Positions 9,545-17,845 of a stretch of 64,000 nt of DNA are shown here, piece by piece (within the stretch, counting starts at the first letter, position 1; each line of letters starts with the position of its first letter). A program made the translations under genes and the position numbers. The stretch lies in contig NZ_OLMK01000006.1 of the NCBI RefSeq assembly GCF_900290235.1, forward strand, positions 1-64,000, given 5' to 3'. The notes under the pieces were generated by a model. That model saw only the letters and a list, made by a program, of their open reading frames with translations, did no database searches and had not been told where the DNA came from. Source of the DNA: Streptomyces sp. MA5143a. Lineage in GTDB: Bacteria > Actinomycetota > Actinomycetes > Streptomycetales > Streptomycetaceae.

Positions 9545-11155
9545 CTACCCGCGCCCCGTGAGGGGCGCGGGGAGCCCCGCGGCCGGCCGGTCGGCGGACG
9601 GTGCGCTCGCCGACCGCGCGGAGCCGGGTTTCGGTTCCGGGCGCCCCGCGCAGGCCGCCCGCCGGTCGGGCGCCCGGCCCTCCAGCAGATACGCCTCCAG
9701 ATACGCGTTGACGCACGCGTTGGGGCCGCCCGCGACACCGTGGCTCCCGGCGTCCCGCTCGGTCACCAGCACGGAACCCGACAGCCGCCGGTGCAACACG
9801 ATCGCCCCCTCGTACGGCGCGGCCGCGTCCCGCTCCGCCGCGAGGATCAGCGTCGGCGGCAGCTCACCGGGCCCGGTGCGCACATCCAGGGGACGCTGCC
9901 GGGGCGCCGGCCAGTACGCGCACGGCAGGTTGGCCCACACGTTGTCCCAGGTCTCGAAGGGTGCCGTCCGGGCGAGCCGGGTGTTGTCCCGGTCCCAGAC
10001 CCGGAAGTCCGTCGGCCAGGGCCCGTCGTTGCACTCGACGGCCGTGTACACCGCGTTCGCGTTCTCCTGCTCGACGGCCGCCTCCGGGTACGGCCCGGCC
10101 AGCTGGATCAGCGGTTTCGCGTCCCCCCGCAGATACGCGGAGAGCGCGAGCGCGCGCTGCGGCCAGTAGTCGTCGTAGTACGCGGCCTGGAGGAACGTGC
10201 TCCGCAGCTGCCCCGGACCCACCTTCCCGCCGGCCGGCCGAGCGGCCAGGCGGGCGGCGGCGCGTTCGTAGCTGCGCAGCACCTTCTGCGCGGTGTTGCC
10301 CAGTTGGTACACCTTGTGGTGCTTGGCGACCCACCGCCGGAAGTCCGCCCAGCGCCCCTCGAACGCCGCCGACTGGTCGAGGTTGTTGCGGTACCAGATC
10401 CGCTCGGGGTCCGGGTTCACCGCCGAGTCGAAGACCATACGGCGCACCCGCGAGGGGAACAGCGTCGCGTACAGCGCCCCGAAGTAGGTGCCGTACGACG
10501 CCCCCATGAACGTCAGCCGGTGCTCGCCGAGCGCGGCGCGCAGCACGTCGAGGTCGCGGGCGTTGTTCAGAGAGTGGTAGTGCCGCAGCGCGCTCCCGGC
10601 CCGCCGGGCGCACCCGCGCGCGTACGCCTTCGCCCCCGCGATCCGCTGCTTCTTGTACGCCGCCGTGGGGTGCGCCGGCGCGGGGGAGGGGCCCTGGTAC
10701 AGCCGCTTCGGGGCCAGGCAGGACAGCGGCGCCGACCGCCCGACGCCGCGCGGCGCGTACCCGACGAGGTCGTAGGCCGCCGCGATCCGCTTCCACTGCG
10801 GCAGGAACCCGATGAGCGGGAAGTACATCCCGGAGCCGCCGGGCCCACCGGGGTTGAACACGAGCGCCCCCTGCCGGGGGACCTTGCCCCGGGCCTCGAC
10901 GCGGCTGACCGTGAGGGAGATCTGTCTGCCGAAGGGCCGGGTGTAGTCGAGCGGCACCTTCACCGTCCCGCACCGCAGTCCGTCCGGCAGCCCCTCCTCC
11001 GCCGGGCACTGCCCGAACCGGATGCCCTCCTCCGCCGCCCGCCGGGCCGCGACCTCCACCCCCACGACCGCGGTCGTCCCGCCCGCCGCCGGCGCGGCGG
11101 CGACACCGCTCAGCAGCACCGCCCCGACCGTCCCGTAGAGCACGGCAGCTCGCAT
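9545..11155 (-). CDS. Secreted alpha/beta hydrolase, tripeptidyl aminopeptidase (TAP)-like
   Basis: The 536-residue protein has a short signal peptide (VLYGTVGAVLLSGVAAAPAAGG) and an alpha/beta hydrolase core. The nucleophile elbow GASYG supplies the catalytic serine, and the C-terminal TAP-like cap/lid block contains ERDAAAPYEGA (candidate Asp) and DAGSHGVAGG (candidate His). HG-loop residues appear in VFNPGGPGGSG, the PGGPGGSG motif of this family. Streptomyces TAPs remove tripeptides from exported proteins; related enzymes are lipases or esterases, so the substrate is a family-level guess. The ATG at 11155 is preceded by GGAGGG; the frame runs further upstream but without a better start. 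Cysteines in the lid suggest disulfides. Confidence 0.9.
   Translation of the reverse strand: MRAAVLYGTVGAVLLSGVAAAPAAGGTTAVVGVEVAARRAAEEGIRFGQCPAEEGLPDGLRCGTVKVPLDYTRPFGRQISLTVSRVEARGKVPRQGALVFNPGGPGGSGMYFPLIGFLPQWKRIAAAYDLVGYAPRGVGRSAPLSCLAPKRLYQGPSPAPAHPTAAYKKQRIAGAKAYARGCARRAGSALRHYHSLNNARDLDVLRAALGEHRLTFMGASYGTYFGALYATLFPSRVRRMVFDSAVNPDPERIWYRNNLDQSAAFEGRWADFRRWVAKHHKVYQLGNTAQKVLRSYERAAARLAARPAGGKVGPGQLRSTFLQAAYYDDYWPQRALALSAYLRGDAKPLIQLAGPYPEAAVEQENANAVYTAVECNDGPWPTDFRVWDRDNTRLARTAPFETWDNVWANLPCAYWPAPRQRPLDVRTGPGELPPTLILAAERDAAAPYEGAIVLHRRLSGSVLVTERDAGSHGVAGGPNACVNAYLEAYLLEGRAPDRRAACAGRPEPKPGSARSASAPSADRPAAGLPAPLTGRG
9548..9571. terminator. Bidirectional hairpin between hemQ and the TAP-like gene
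   Basis: CCCGCGCCCC and GGGGCGCGGG form a perfect 10-bp stem with the loop GTGA, starting eight bases after the hemQ stop. The hairpin lies inside the last codons of the convergent TAP-like gene, so the same bases encode its C-terminal residues. There is no T-run, as is usual for Streptomyces terminators. Confidence 0.6.
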
Positions 11156-11255
11156 CGCGTATCCCTCCGAAGCACGACAGCAACAAAAGGGATGTTTCGT
11201 TCGGAAGGGGGTGATGTAAAGCACCGACCGCCGGTGTCGCGGTCCGGTCACAGCA

Positions 11256-12044
11256 CTAGTCCTCGTCCTCCTCGCGCGGGCCCGTCGCCGCCGGGGGGAG
11301 GGAGTAGCGCTCGGAGGGGGCGGTCGTCGGGGAGGGGGTCACCGGGATCGGGGAGCCGGGGTCGTTCAGCGGGCCCGGCGGGGCCGGGGAGTTGGTGATG
11401 GGCGGGGGGCTCGCGGCAGCCGCGTCCCGGGCGATCGCGTCGTAGTCGACGAGCCCGGTGGCTTCCAGGACCTTGATGTGGTCGAGGACGGTGGTGTTGG
11501 CGTCGTCGGCGAGGTCGCGGACCAGCGAGTTGCGGGTGGTGGCGCGGACCTGGGCGACGACGGAGAACACCTTGCCGTGGGCCGTCCGCAGGATGTTCGC
11601 GAACTCCCGGTCGTACTGCTCGCCCCGTGCCGCGTCCAGCGTGCTGAGCCAGGCCTTCTGCTGGTCGTTCGGCTGGTTGGGCAGGGCCAGCCCGAGCCGG
11701 GCGGCGACATTGCGGACCCGGGCGTCGAGGAAGGTGTGCCCCGCGATGAGGTGCTCGCCTGCCGTCCGTACGGCCTTGGTGGTGCCCTTGGTCTGGGCCT
11801 GCTGTCCGGCGGGCAGTTCCCACAGTCCCGCCAGCCGGACCTTGGTGATGAACTCCCGGTCCAGCCCGGACAGTGCGCCGTACCGCGTCGTCACGGTGGA
11901 CGCGTTGAGCGTGTCGACGCCGGTGCCCGAGCGGTCGCTGTACGACCAGATCGGGAAGATCAGTGCCAGGAGCGTCGCCGTCAGCCCGGCGACGATGAGC
12001 CCTGTTCCATTGAGCAGTCCTCTGCTGCGTCGGTCGGATCGCAT
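11256..12044 (-). CDS. DUF4142 domain-containing membrane-anchored protein (copy A)
   Basis: The 262-residue protein has an N-terminal hydrophobic segment (TGLIVAGLTATLLALIF), then a helical DUF4142 domain with the markers LAGLWELPAGQQA, LGLALPNQPN, ANILRTAHGKVF and DANTTVLDHIKVLEATG. A Pro/Ser-rich acidic tail of about 50 residues ends in EEDED. DUF4142 proteins are ferritin-like-fold helical proteins found on the outside of the membrane; no activity is known. The ATG at 12044 follows AGGAGG. It is the first of three paralogues here (the others are at 13906 and 14848), all on the same strand and interrupted by a DUF692 gene. Confidence 0.85.
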   Translation of the reverse strand: MRSDRRSRGLLNGTGLIVAGLTATLLALIFPIWSYSDRSGTGVDTLNASTVTTRYGALSGLDREFITKVRLAGLWELPAGQQAQTKGTTKAVRTAGEHLIAGHTFLDARVRNVAARLGLALPNQPNDQQKAWLSTLDAARGEQYDREFANILRTAHGKVFSVVAQVRATTRNSLVRDLADDANTTVLDHIKVLEATGLVDYDAIARDAAAASPPPITNSPAPPGPLNDPGSPIPVTPSPTTAPSERYSLPPAATGPREEDED

Positions 12045-12234
12045 GGTGCCTCCTGCTCGCGGCACCGCACGCAGGTGCGTTTCGGGTGCGGATTGGCCTA
12101 CGGAACGGCATGTTACTGCTCGGTCCGCACCAACTGCCGTACGAGGAGGAAGGGTTGAGGACGGTACAAATCGCCCCGGATGGGATGTCCGGGATGCTGG
12201 ACAGGTCAGGTGAAAGCGGAGTGAATGGGGCGTG

Positions 12235-12259
12235 AAACCCGTGTGCAGGACATGGGTTT
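12235..12259. terminator. AAACCC/GGGTTT inverted repeat after the DUF692 gene
   Basis: AAACCCGTG and CATGGGTTT pair over nine positions with one mismatch around a seven-base loop, 78 bases past the DUF692 stop. The surrounding 292 bases (12045-12336) hold no gene I can support; the part next to 12044 must carry the promoter of DUF4142 copy A. The repeat could equally be an operator. Confidence 0.35.
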
Positions 12260-12336
12260 GTTAATCGCAGCACACCGGGGGCGCGCGAGAGGCCGCCTCG
12301 CTTCCGGGAGCGGGGCGGCGTGGGGGCGCACGGCGG

Positions 12337-13755
12337 TCAACGGCGCAGCAGCACCCTGCGGGTCGCACGGGCCAGCCGTGCCGTCGGGCGCCGGGACAGG
12401 GGTGCCGGGCCGGAGCGCTCCAGCCACCATTCGCGCAGCGCACGCCGGGTGCCCGCGTCCTCGACCCGGTCGCCCAGCAGCAGATGCTCGGCGAAGGACA
12501 GCGCGTCGCGCCGGTAGCCGTCGGTCATCGGCTGGCCCTGCGCGTACGCCACGAACGCCGGCCGGTACGACGTGCCCAGGATCACCGGCAGCTCCGGCGC
12601 GACCTTGCCCACGACGTCCGCCCGCTTCGCCGCGAGCGCCCGGGACTGCACCCCGAGCCGCACCCGGTCGAACCCCTCGGGCACCGGCGTCCCCGCGACG
12701 AGCGCCGACAACAGGGCGGCCTGCGCCAGCCCGAGCCGCTGCCGGGCGACCGGCTCACCCTCGTCACCGGGCGCCTCCCCTGCGGAGCGGACCGGCTCGG
12801 CGGAAGTGGCAGGTGTTGTGCCGGACCCGGCTGTGGACTCGGTCGACGCGGCCGGTGCGGTGGCAGGCGTCGTGGCCGGCTCGTCCGGCGCGGGCGCGCC
12901 GCCCTGGACCCCGGCGGTCCTCAGCACCCCCCGGATCGCGTCCAGCTCGCGCTCCAGCTCGGCCGGCTCCGGGAAGTTCTCGTCGCGCTCCAGGAGGACA
13001 CCGGGCGGGCTCACCCGTGAGGCGAGCTCGGCGAGGACGTCGAGGACCTGCTGGGGGACGGGGTGGGCGTGGCTGTCGTGCCAGACGCCGTCCCGCTCGA
13101 AACCGCCCGCGACATGGACGTACGCGATGGCCTCGACCGGCAGCTCGTCCAGCGCCTTCGCGGGGTCCTCGCCCCGGTTGACGTGGTTGGTGTGGAGGTT
13201 CGCCACGTCGATCAGGAGCCGGACCCCGGTGCGGTCGACGAGGTCGTACAGGAACTGCCCCTCCGTCATCTCCTCGCCCGGCCAGTTGATCAGCGCCGCG
13301 ATGTTCTCCAGCGCCAGCGGCACCGGCAGCGCGTCCTGGGCGATCCGTACGTTCTCGCACAGCACGTCCAGGGCGTCCCGGGTGCGCGGCACCGGCAGCA
13401 GATGCCCGGCCTCCAGCCGCGGCGACGCGGTGAGGGCGCCCCCCGCCCGGACGAACGCGATGTGCTCGGTGACGAGGGGCGCGCCCAGAGCCTGAGCGCG
13501 CTCGGCCAGGTTCCGCAGCCGCTCCTCGTCGGGGCGGTCGGCGCCGCCGAGGCCGAGCGAGACACCGTGCGGCACGACCGTGACGCCCCGCTCGCGCAGC
13601 CGCAGCAGCGACTCGGGGATGTGGCCGGGGCAGACGTTCTCCGCGACGACCTCGACCCAGTCGACGCCGCCGGCCGACCCGGCCATGCGCTCGACGGCGT
13701 CCGCGATCTCCGGACGCCATCCGATTCCCGTACCCAGCTGCCTGATCCGCTCCAT
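12337..13755 (-). CDS. DUF692 (MbnB/TglH/HvfB-type) multinuclear iron enzyme fused to an HvfC-like C-terminal domain
   Basis: The 472-residue protein has a DUF692 TIM barrel over residues 7-280. Conserved metal-ligand positions are visible: His63 in VPHGVSLG, His98 in TEHIAF, Glu150 in ALENIAAL, Asp183/Asn186/His188 in [10 protein letters not shown], His214 in YVHVAGG, Asp227/His229 in WHDSHAHP, and Glu256 in LERDENFP. Characterised members use two or three irons to rearrange cysteine side chains of ribosomal peptides. An Ala/Pro/Thr linker leads to a C-terminal domain (about 345-440) whose pattern [20 protein letters not shown] resembles the DUF2063/HvfC partner proteins; that match is my inference. 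The ATG at 13755 follows GAGGAGGGG. No peptide precursor is apparent nearby. DUF4142 genes lie on both sides. Confidence 0.85.
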   Translation of the reverse strand: MERIRQLGTGIGWRPEIADAVERMAGSAGGVDWVEVVAENVCPGHIPESLLRLRERGVTVVPHGVSLGLGGADRPDEERLRNLAERAQALGAPLVTEHIAFVRAGGALTASPRLEAGHLLPVPRTRDALDVLCENVRIAQDALPVPLALENIAALINWPGEEMTEGQFLYDLVDRTGVRLLIDVANLHTNHVNRGEDPAKALDELPVEAIAYVHVAGGFERDGVWHDSHAHPVPQQVLDVLAELASRVSPPGVLLERDENFPEPAELERELDAIRGVLRTAGVQGGAPAPDEPATTPATAPAASTESTAGSGTTPATSAEPVRSAGEAPGDEGEPVARQRLGLAQAALLSALVAGTPVPEGFDRVRLGVQSRALAAKRADVVGKVAPELPVILGTSYRPAFVAYAQGQPMTDGYRRDALSFAEHLLLGDRVEDAGTRRALREWWLERSGPAPLSRRPTARLARATRRVLLRR

Positions 13756-13905
13756 CGTCCCCTCCTCGGTCACGGCTGCACCCAGACCCTGTGCTCGTCT
13801 CCTTACGGCGGACCTGTGTTCCGGCGTGACGGAGTCATGGCCCCGTCGCCCGGAGCCGAACCCCGAGAAGGGGACCTTCAGAGCAACATTTGAGCTTTCG
13901 GCGGG

Positions 13906-14715
13906 CTACTGGACCTGCGGTTCGCCCTGGTCCTTGTTCAGCTCCTCCGGGTCGGGGCGGCCGGTGGGGACGAGGCCGGGCGTGGTCGGCGACGGCTTCG
14001 ACCGCACATCGGGGTTGGTCGACGGCTCCGCGGCGGGCGCGGGCTGCACGATCTGCCCCGGCACCGGCGGCGGCGGGCCGGTCGGGCTCGCCGTACCGGT
14101 GACCGAGTTGTCGGCGATCTGAGCGAAGTCGATCTCCCCGGTCGCCTCCAGGATCGTGATGTGGTCGAGCACGGTCTGGTTGGCGTCGGAGGCCAGCTGG
14201 CGGACCAGGGTGTTGCGGGTCTGGTTCCGCACGGCGGCGATGGCCGGGAAGATCTTGCCGTGCGCGGCCCGCAGCAGGTTCGCCCAGGTCTTGTTGTACT
14301 CGGCCTCGGTCTTGGCGGCGGTCATCTCGTCCAGCCAGCCCTGCTGCTGGGCGTTGGGCTGGTTCGGCAGCTCGACACCCAGCTTCGCCGCGATGATCCG
14401 TGACCGCTTGTCCAGGTCGGTGTGCCCCTTGATCAGGTGGTCCGCGGCCTCCCTGATCGACTTGTTGCCGCTGCGCTCCAGGGCCTGCTGGCCGGCCGGC
14501 AGCTCCCACAGGCCCGCGAGCCGCACCCGGATGATGAGGTCGCGGTCCACGGGGGTGAGCGGCCCCCACTGCGTGGTCACCGTGTCACCGGTGGGCACGG
14601 CCGCGGCGGCGGCCGCGTTGCGGTTGGGGTACGAGTAGAACACGGGGTAGGCGACCGCACTGACTGTGCCGACGATCGCCACGGCGACGAGGACAGAGCC
14701 CTTGGAGCGTCGCAA
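13906..14715 (-). CDS. DUF4142 domain-containing membrane-anchored protein (copy B)
   Basis: The 269-residue paralogue of copies A and C has an N-terminal hydrophobic anchor (VLVAVAIVGTVSAVAYPVF), a DUF4142 helical domain (LAGLWELPAGQQA, VELPNQPNAQQQG, ANLLRAAHGKIFPAI, DANQTVLDHI), and a Pro-rich tail of about 70 residues (PTGPPPPVPG). The TTG at 14715 is the start: GGGAGG is properly spaced upstream, and copy C starts the same way (TTG, then two arginine codons). It lies 150 bases upstream of the DUF692 gene on the same strand, so the two may share a transcript. It is probably an exported, membrane-tethered protein. Confidence 0.85.
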   Translation of the reverse strand: MRRSKGSVLVAVAIVGTVSAVAYPVFYSYPNRNAAAAAAVPTGDTVTTQWGPLTPVDRDLIIRVRLAGLWELPAGQQALERSGNKSIREAADHLIKGHTDLDKRSRIIAAKLGVELPNQPNAQQQGWLDEMTAAKTEAEYNKTWANLLRAAHGKIFPAIAAVRNQTRNTLVRQLASDANQTVLDHITILEATGEIDFAQIADNSVTGTASPTGPPPPVPGQIVQPAPAAEPSTNPDVRSKPSPTTPGLVPTGRPDPEELNKDQGEPQVQ

Positions 14716-14847
14716 AGGTGCCTCCCGGAGGAAACCAACTGTTCGTTGGGGACTGAAGTGGTGCTGGGCGTGGAGTGGGGGCCGACCGGGCCCCGCCGCT
14801 CGGGCGGCGGGCCGACGGCCACGGGCACGTACGTACCGCGGGCGGCG

Positions 14848-15456
14848 TCAGATCGTGCCGTTGGCGATGGCGTCGAAGTCGACCTGGCCGGTCTTCTCCA
14901 GCATCGTGATGTGGTCGAGCACGGTCTGGTTGGTGTCCGAGGCCAGCTGGCGCACCAGCGTGTTCTCGGTCATGTTCCGCACCGTGCCGATGGCCGGGAA
15001 GATCTTGCCGTGGGCCGAGCGCAGCAGGTTCGCCCAGACACGGTCGTACTGGTCGTCGGTGGCGTTGGACATCTGCTGCAGGAAGCCCTGCTGCTGGGCG
15101 TTCGGCTGGTTCGGCAGTTCGACGTTCAGCTGCTCCGCCACGGCCCGCACACGCTGGTCGAGGTCCTTGTGACCCACGATCAGATGGTCCGCGGCCTCCT
15201 TGACGGCGGGGCTCTTCGACCGCTGCATCGCCTGCTCGGCGGCCGGCAGTTCCCACAGCCCCGCCAGCCGCACCCTGATGATCAGGTCACGGTCGGAGGC
15301 CGTGAGCGGCCCCCACTGCGTGTTGACCGTGCCCGCCGCCATGTTGGCCTGAGCAGTGCCCGAGCGGTCGGCGTAGGACCAGACGGGGAACGCAAGCGCT
15401 CCGACGGTGACGACGAGCGCCAGGCTGGCGATGACCGAGCCATTGATACGCCGCAA
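14848..15456 (-). CDS. DUF4142 domain-containing membrane-anchored protein (copy C, no tail)
   Basis: The 202-residue copy has the same N-terminal anchor (VIASLALVVTVGALAFPVWSY) and DUF4142 core (LAGLWELPAAEQA, VELPNQPNAQQQG, ANLLRSAHGKIFPAI, TNQTVLDHI). It ends right after the last helix, lacking the proline-rich tails of copies A and B. The TTG start at 15456 is set by GGGAGG and by parallel with copy B. Copies B and C are closer to each other than to A in the motifs I compared, suggesting a recent duplication. The 132 bases between C and B could hold a promoter for B. Confidence 0.85.
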   Translation of the reverse strand: MRRINGSVIASLALVVTVGALAFPVWSYADRSGTAQANMAAGTVNTQWGPLTASDRDLIIRVRLAGLWELPAAEQAMQRSKSPAVKEAADHLIVGHKDLDQRVRAVAEQLNVELPNQPNAQQQGFLQQMSNATDDQYDRVWANLLRSAHGKIFPAIGTVRNMTENTLVRQLASDTNQTVLDHITMLEKTGQVDFDAIANGTI

Positions 15457-15507
15457 AATGAGCCTCCCGGGTAATGCCAACTGGTCGTTGGGGCAGTTGC
15501 TTGGCCA

Positions 15508-15720
15508 GTGCCGGGAGATACGTACGCGATCGTCGAACTGTTCAACGGCGGCGCGCGGTCACCGAAAGGCTCGGCGGCGGGCCCCTTTGGCCGACGGCCG
15601 CAAGGCGGAGGAGGGAGTCTACGCGCGGACGACCGGGAGCCGATCTGGACGGTGATGCGGGCCCCGGCCGGTCCGCACGGCGGGGAGAACGTCAGGCTGG
15701 TGGTGTGGTTCGACAACTGA
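15508..15720 (+). CDS. Possible small protein of 70 residues
   Basis: An open frame starts at a GTG and codes for a 70-residue peptide with a Gly/Arg-rich middle and a hydrophobic, well-formed end (IWTVMRAPAG, then VRLVVWFDN). Third positions in the second half are almost all G or C, as in real genes of this genome, and the stop lies 16 bases from the convergent stop at 15737. However, there is no clear ribosome site and I recognise no family. The promoter of DUF4142 copy C must lie in or beside it. It may be spurious. Confidence 0.35.
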   Translation: MPGDTYAIVELFNGGARSPKGSAAGPFGRRPQGGGGSLRADDREPIWTVMRAPAGPHGGENVRLVVWFDN

Positions 15721-15736
15721 CCGGCGGCGGCCCGGT

Positions 15737-16612
15737 TCAGCCCCGCAGGGCCGGATGGTCCGCGACCACCGTGCAGGATCCCGGGGCGATCTCCGTGAAG
15801 CCCGCGTCGCGGACCAGGGGGAGCCCAAAGGTGGTGAGGCCGGGCCAGCGGGCGGGGTCGGCGGTGCGGACGGCGAGCGGGAACCCGGCCTCGCGCCAAG
15901 CGGCGCGGTCCTCGTCGGAGAGGTCCCACCAGGCGAGTTGGGCACCGTGCCCCGCCTGCGCCATGGCCTTGCCCGCCGACATGGCGACCTCGGGGTTCAG
16001 CCAGAGCACCGGGGTGGCGGGATCGGCGTCGACCGGCGGCTCCGGGTCGTCGAGGTCCGTGCCGGACACCTGTAGCCGGGCCAGCTCCCTGGGCCAGCCG
16101 TCCAGCGGTACGGGCGGGAAGACCCGCACCTCGGCCGACTTGCCCGTCACCGTGATGCCGGGCAGCGCCTCGGCCCGCCGCCACTCCGCGCCGCGCGCCC
16201 GCCGGACCACCTTGCGGATCCGGGCGTCCTGCCAGTTCCGCATCGCCTCGGCCCACTCTCCCGCGCCGACCGACCGCTCGTCACTCAGCATCACCAGCAC
16301 GGCACGCGCGGCCGTCTCCAACGCGTCCGTGCGCGCCGGCGGCTCGGCCCGCTCGATCCGCACGACCAGCGGCAGCACGAACTGCGGCGCCTCGTCACGA
16401 GCGGTCCGCTCGCCCCGGAAGGGGCTGTCCCGCGCCGCCGAGGCGTACGCCCGCGAGGCAGCCGGGTCGGCGCCCTCGCCCACTCCCGGGGCGGGAGACG
16501 CGGCGGCATCCGGGGCCTCGGCCGACGCCGGGGCGTGGGCAGGCACGGGGAGGGAGGCCGGATCGAGGGCGGCAGCCGGGGCAGGGGTGGAGAACGGGTC
16601 GCTGGTGGTCAC
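15737..16612 (-). CDS. Peptidyl-tRNA hydrolase Pth2-family protein with long N-terminal extension
   Basis: The 291-residue product has a disordered Ala/Pro-rich start of about 65 residues. A central domain (QFVLPLVVRIERAEPP to about residue 195) and a C-terminal block follow. The C-terminal block carries the Pth2-like signature MSAGKAMAQAGHGAQLA, where the helix with Lys/Gln/His lines the active site of the archaeal/eukaryotic-type peptidyl-tRNA hydrolase. Pth2 enzymes are usually about 120 residues, so this is more than double length, with insertions between the halves. The usual bacterial Pth is expected elsewhere in the genome. The GTG at 16612 is the likeliest start, but other in-frame starts upstream cannot be excluded. 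Confidence 0.7.
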   Translation of the reverse strand: MTTSDPFSTPAPAAALDPASLPVPAHAPASAEAPDAAASPAPGVGEGADPAASRAYASAARDSPFRGERTARDEAPQFVLPLVVRIERAEPPARTDALETAARAVLVMLSDERSVGAGEWAEAMRNWQDARIRKVVRRARGAEWRRAEALPGITVTGKSAEVRVFPPVPLDGWPRELARLQVSGTDLDDPEPPVDADPATPVLWLNPEVAMSAGKAMAQAGHGAQLAWWDLSDEDRAAWREAGFPLAVRTADPARWPGLTTFGLPLVRDAGFTEIAPGSCTVVADHPALRG

Positions 16613-16713
16613 GTCCCCAGTCTGCCAGCGGCCCACCCCGCTCCGGCCGCCCCCGTGGGGAACGGGAGCGGGGTGGGCTCGGTGGGGAGAGGGCGGCGTG
16701 GCCTGATCCGGGG

Positions 16714-16777
16714 GAAGGCAGCGCGGCGCGTGGCCCGCGCCGGGAGAAGGCAGCGCGGCGCGGCGCGTGGCCCGCGC
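16714..16777. repeat. Imperfect direct repeat, two copies
   Basis: A 27-base GC-rich unit starting GAAGGCAGCGCGGCG (16714-16740) recurs at 16746-16777 with a five-base CGGCG insertion. It lies in the 291-base gap between the Pth2-like gene and the ABC transporter genes. No function is apparent; replication slippage would explain it. Confidence 0.6.
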
Positions 16778-16903
16778 GGGGCGGTCGGGCAGCGCGCGGT
16801 ACGCGGGGCGACGGGGGCGGCGTCGAAGGATCCCTGGCGTCCCCGGGCGGGAAGATCGGGTCTTCTCCCCTCTCGGCCGGACACGTGTACGAGGATGGTC
16901 CGC

Positions 16904-17845
16904 ATGGAACGTGAGTCACCGCTGAGCCCCGAGGGCGCGGACCCCCTGCTGAGCCTGGAGGGCGTGGGGCGCCGGTACGGGTTCCGCGGCCCCTGGGTCC
17001 TGCGCGGCGTCGACCTGACCGTCACCCCCGGCACACTGATCCGGGTGCTGGGCGCGAACGGCACCGGCAAGTCGACCCTGCTCCGCGTCCTCGCCGGGAT
17101 CGACGCGCCGACCGAGGGCCGGCTCACGGGCCGCCCGCGCACGGCGTACGTCCCGGAACGCTTCCCCGCGGCCCTGCCGTTCACCGCCGCCGAGTACCTC
17201 ACGCACCTCGGCGCCGTACACGGTCTGGACCGTCCGGTCGCCGTCCGCGCCGCCGACGAGTGGCTGGAGCGCTTCGGCGCCGCCGAGTACGCCCGTACGC
17301 CGATGGCCCAGCTCTCCAAGGGCAGCAGCCAGAAGGTAGCGGTCGCCCAGGCCCTGCTCGCCGACCCGGAGTTGCTCGTCCTGGACGAGGCGTGGACCGG
17401 CCTGGACGCCGAGGCCCGCGACGAATTGGAGCGCGTGGTCGTCGAGCGCGCGGCCGCCGGGTCCGCCGTGGTGTTCGTCGACCACGACCCCCGGCGCCTG
17501 GCCGGGATGCCGGACGCGACGTACACGGTGGTCGGGGGCGCCCTGGAACTCGGCGCGGGCGAGGGGGCCGAGGCACCGGCGACGGCTGTCACCGGCCCGT
17601 GCGTGCTTGTCGAGGCGAGAGGCCGCCCGGGCTCCCCGGTGCCCCCGGAGGCGGGGAAGTTGGCGGTCTCGGTCGAGGAAACCGGCTCCGGAGCACACCG
17701 GTTCACCGTCCCCGGGCCCCAGTCGGACACGCTGCTGCGGGTCTTACTGGGATCCCGGCCACCCTGGCACGTGGTCAGCGTGGGAAACGTGGACGATCCG
17801 GACCCGGACGTCGCGCCGACCGCGCTGGAAGTGGAGCACTCCTGA
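16904..17845 (+). CDS. ABC transporter ATP-binding protein (contains a TTA codon)
   Basis: This encodes 313 residues. The ATPase part (15-235) has Walker A GANGTGKST, the signature LSKGSSQKV, Walker B LLVLDEAWTG and the switch histidine in VDHD. About 75 C-terminal residues form an extra domain ending in the transporter-type regulatory fold. It should energise the membrane protein at 17845, whose ATG overlaps its stop (TGATG). Codon 281 is TTA (17744-17746), a leucine codon that Streptomyces restricts largely to bldA-dependent genes. The start at 16904 has GAGG nine bases upstream; an ATG three codons earlier is possible. The substrate is unknown. Confidence 0.9.
   Translation: MERESPLSPEGADPLLSLEGVGRRYGFRGPWVLRGVDLTVTPGTLIRVLGANGTGKSTLLRVLAGIDAPTEGRLTGRPRTAYVPERFPAALPFTAAEYLTHLGAVHGLDRPVAVRAADEWLERFGAAEYARTPMAQLSKGSSQKVAVAQALLADPELLVLDEAWTGLDAEARDELERVVVERAAAGSAVVFVDHDPRRLAGMPDATYTVVGGALELGAGEGAEAPATAVTGPCVLVEARGRPGSPVPPEAGKLAVSVEETGSGAHRFTVPGPQSDTLLRVLLGSRPPWHVVSVGNVDDPDPDVAPTALEVEHS

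Noticed and set aside
12206..12430. Small open frame near the DUF692 gene as a RiPP precursor
   Set aside because: It overlaps the 3' end of the DUF692 gene in another frame, has no leader-like sequence and no clear ribosome site, so I do not regard it as real.
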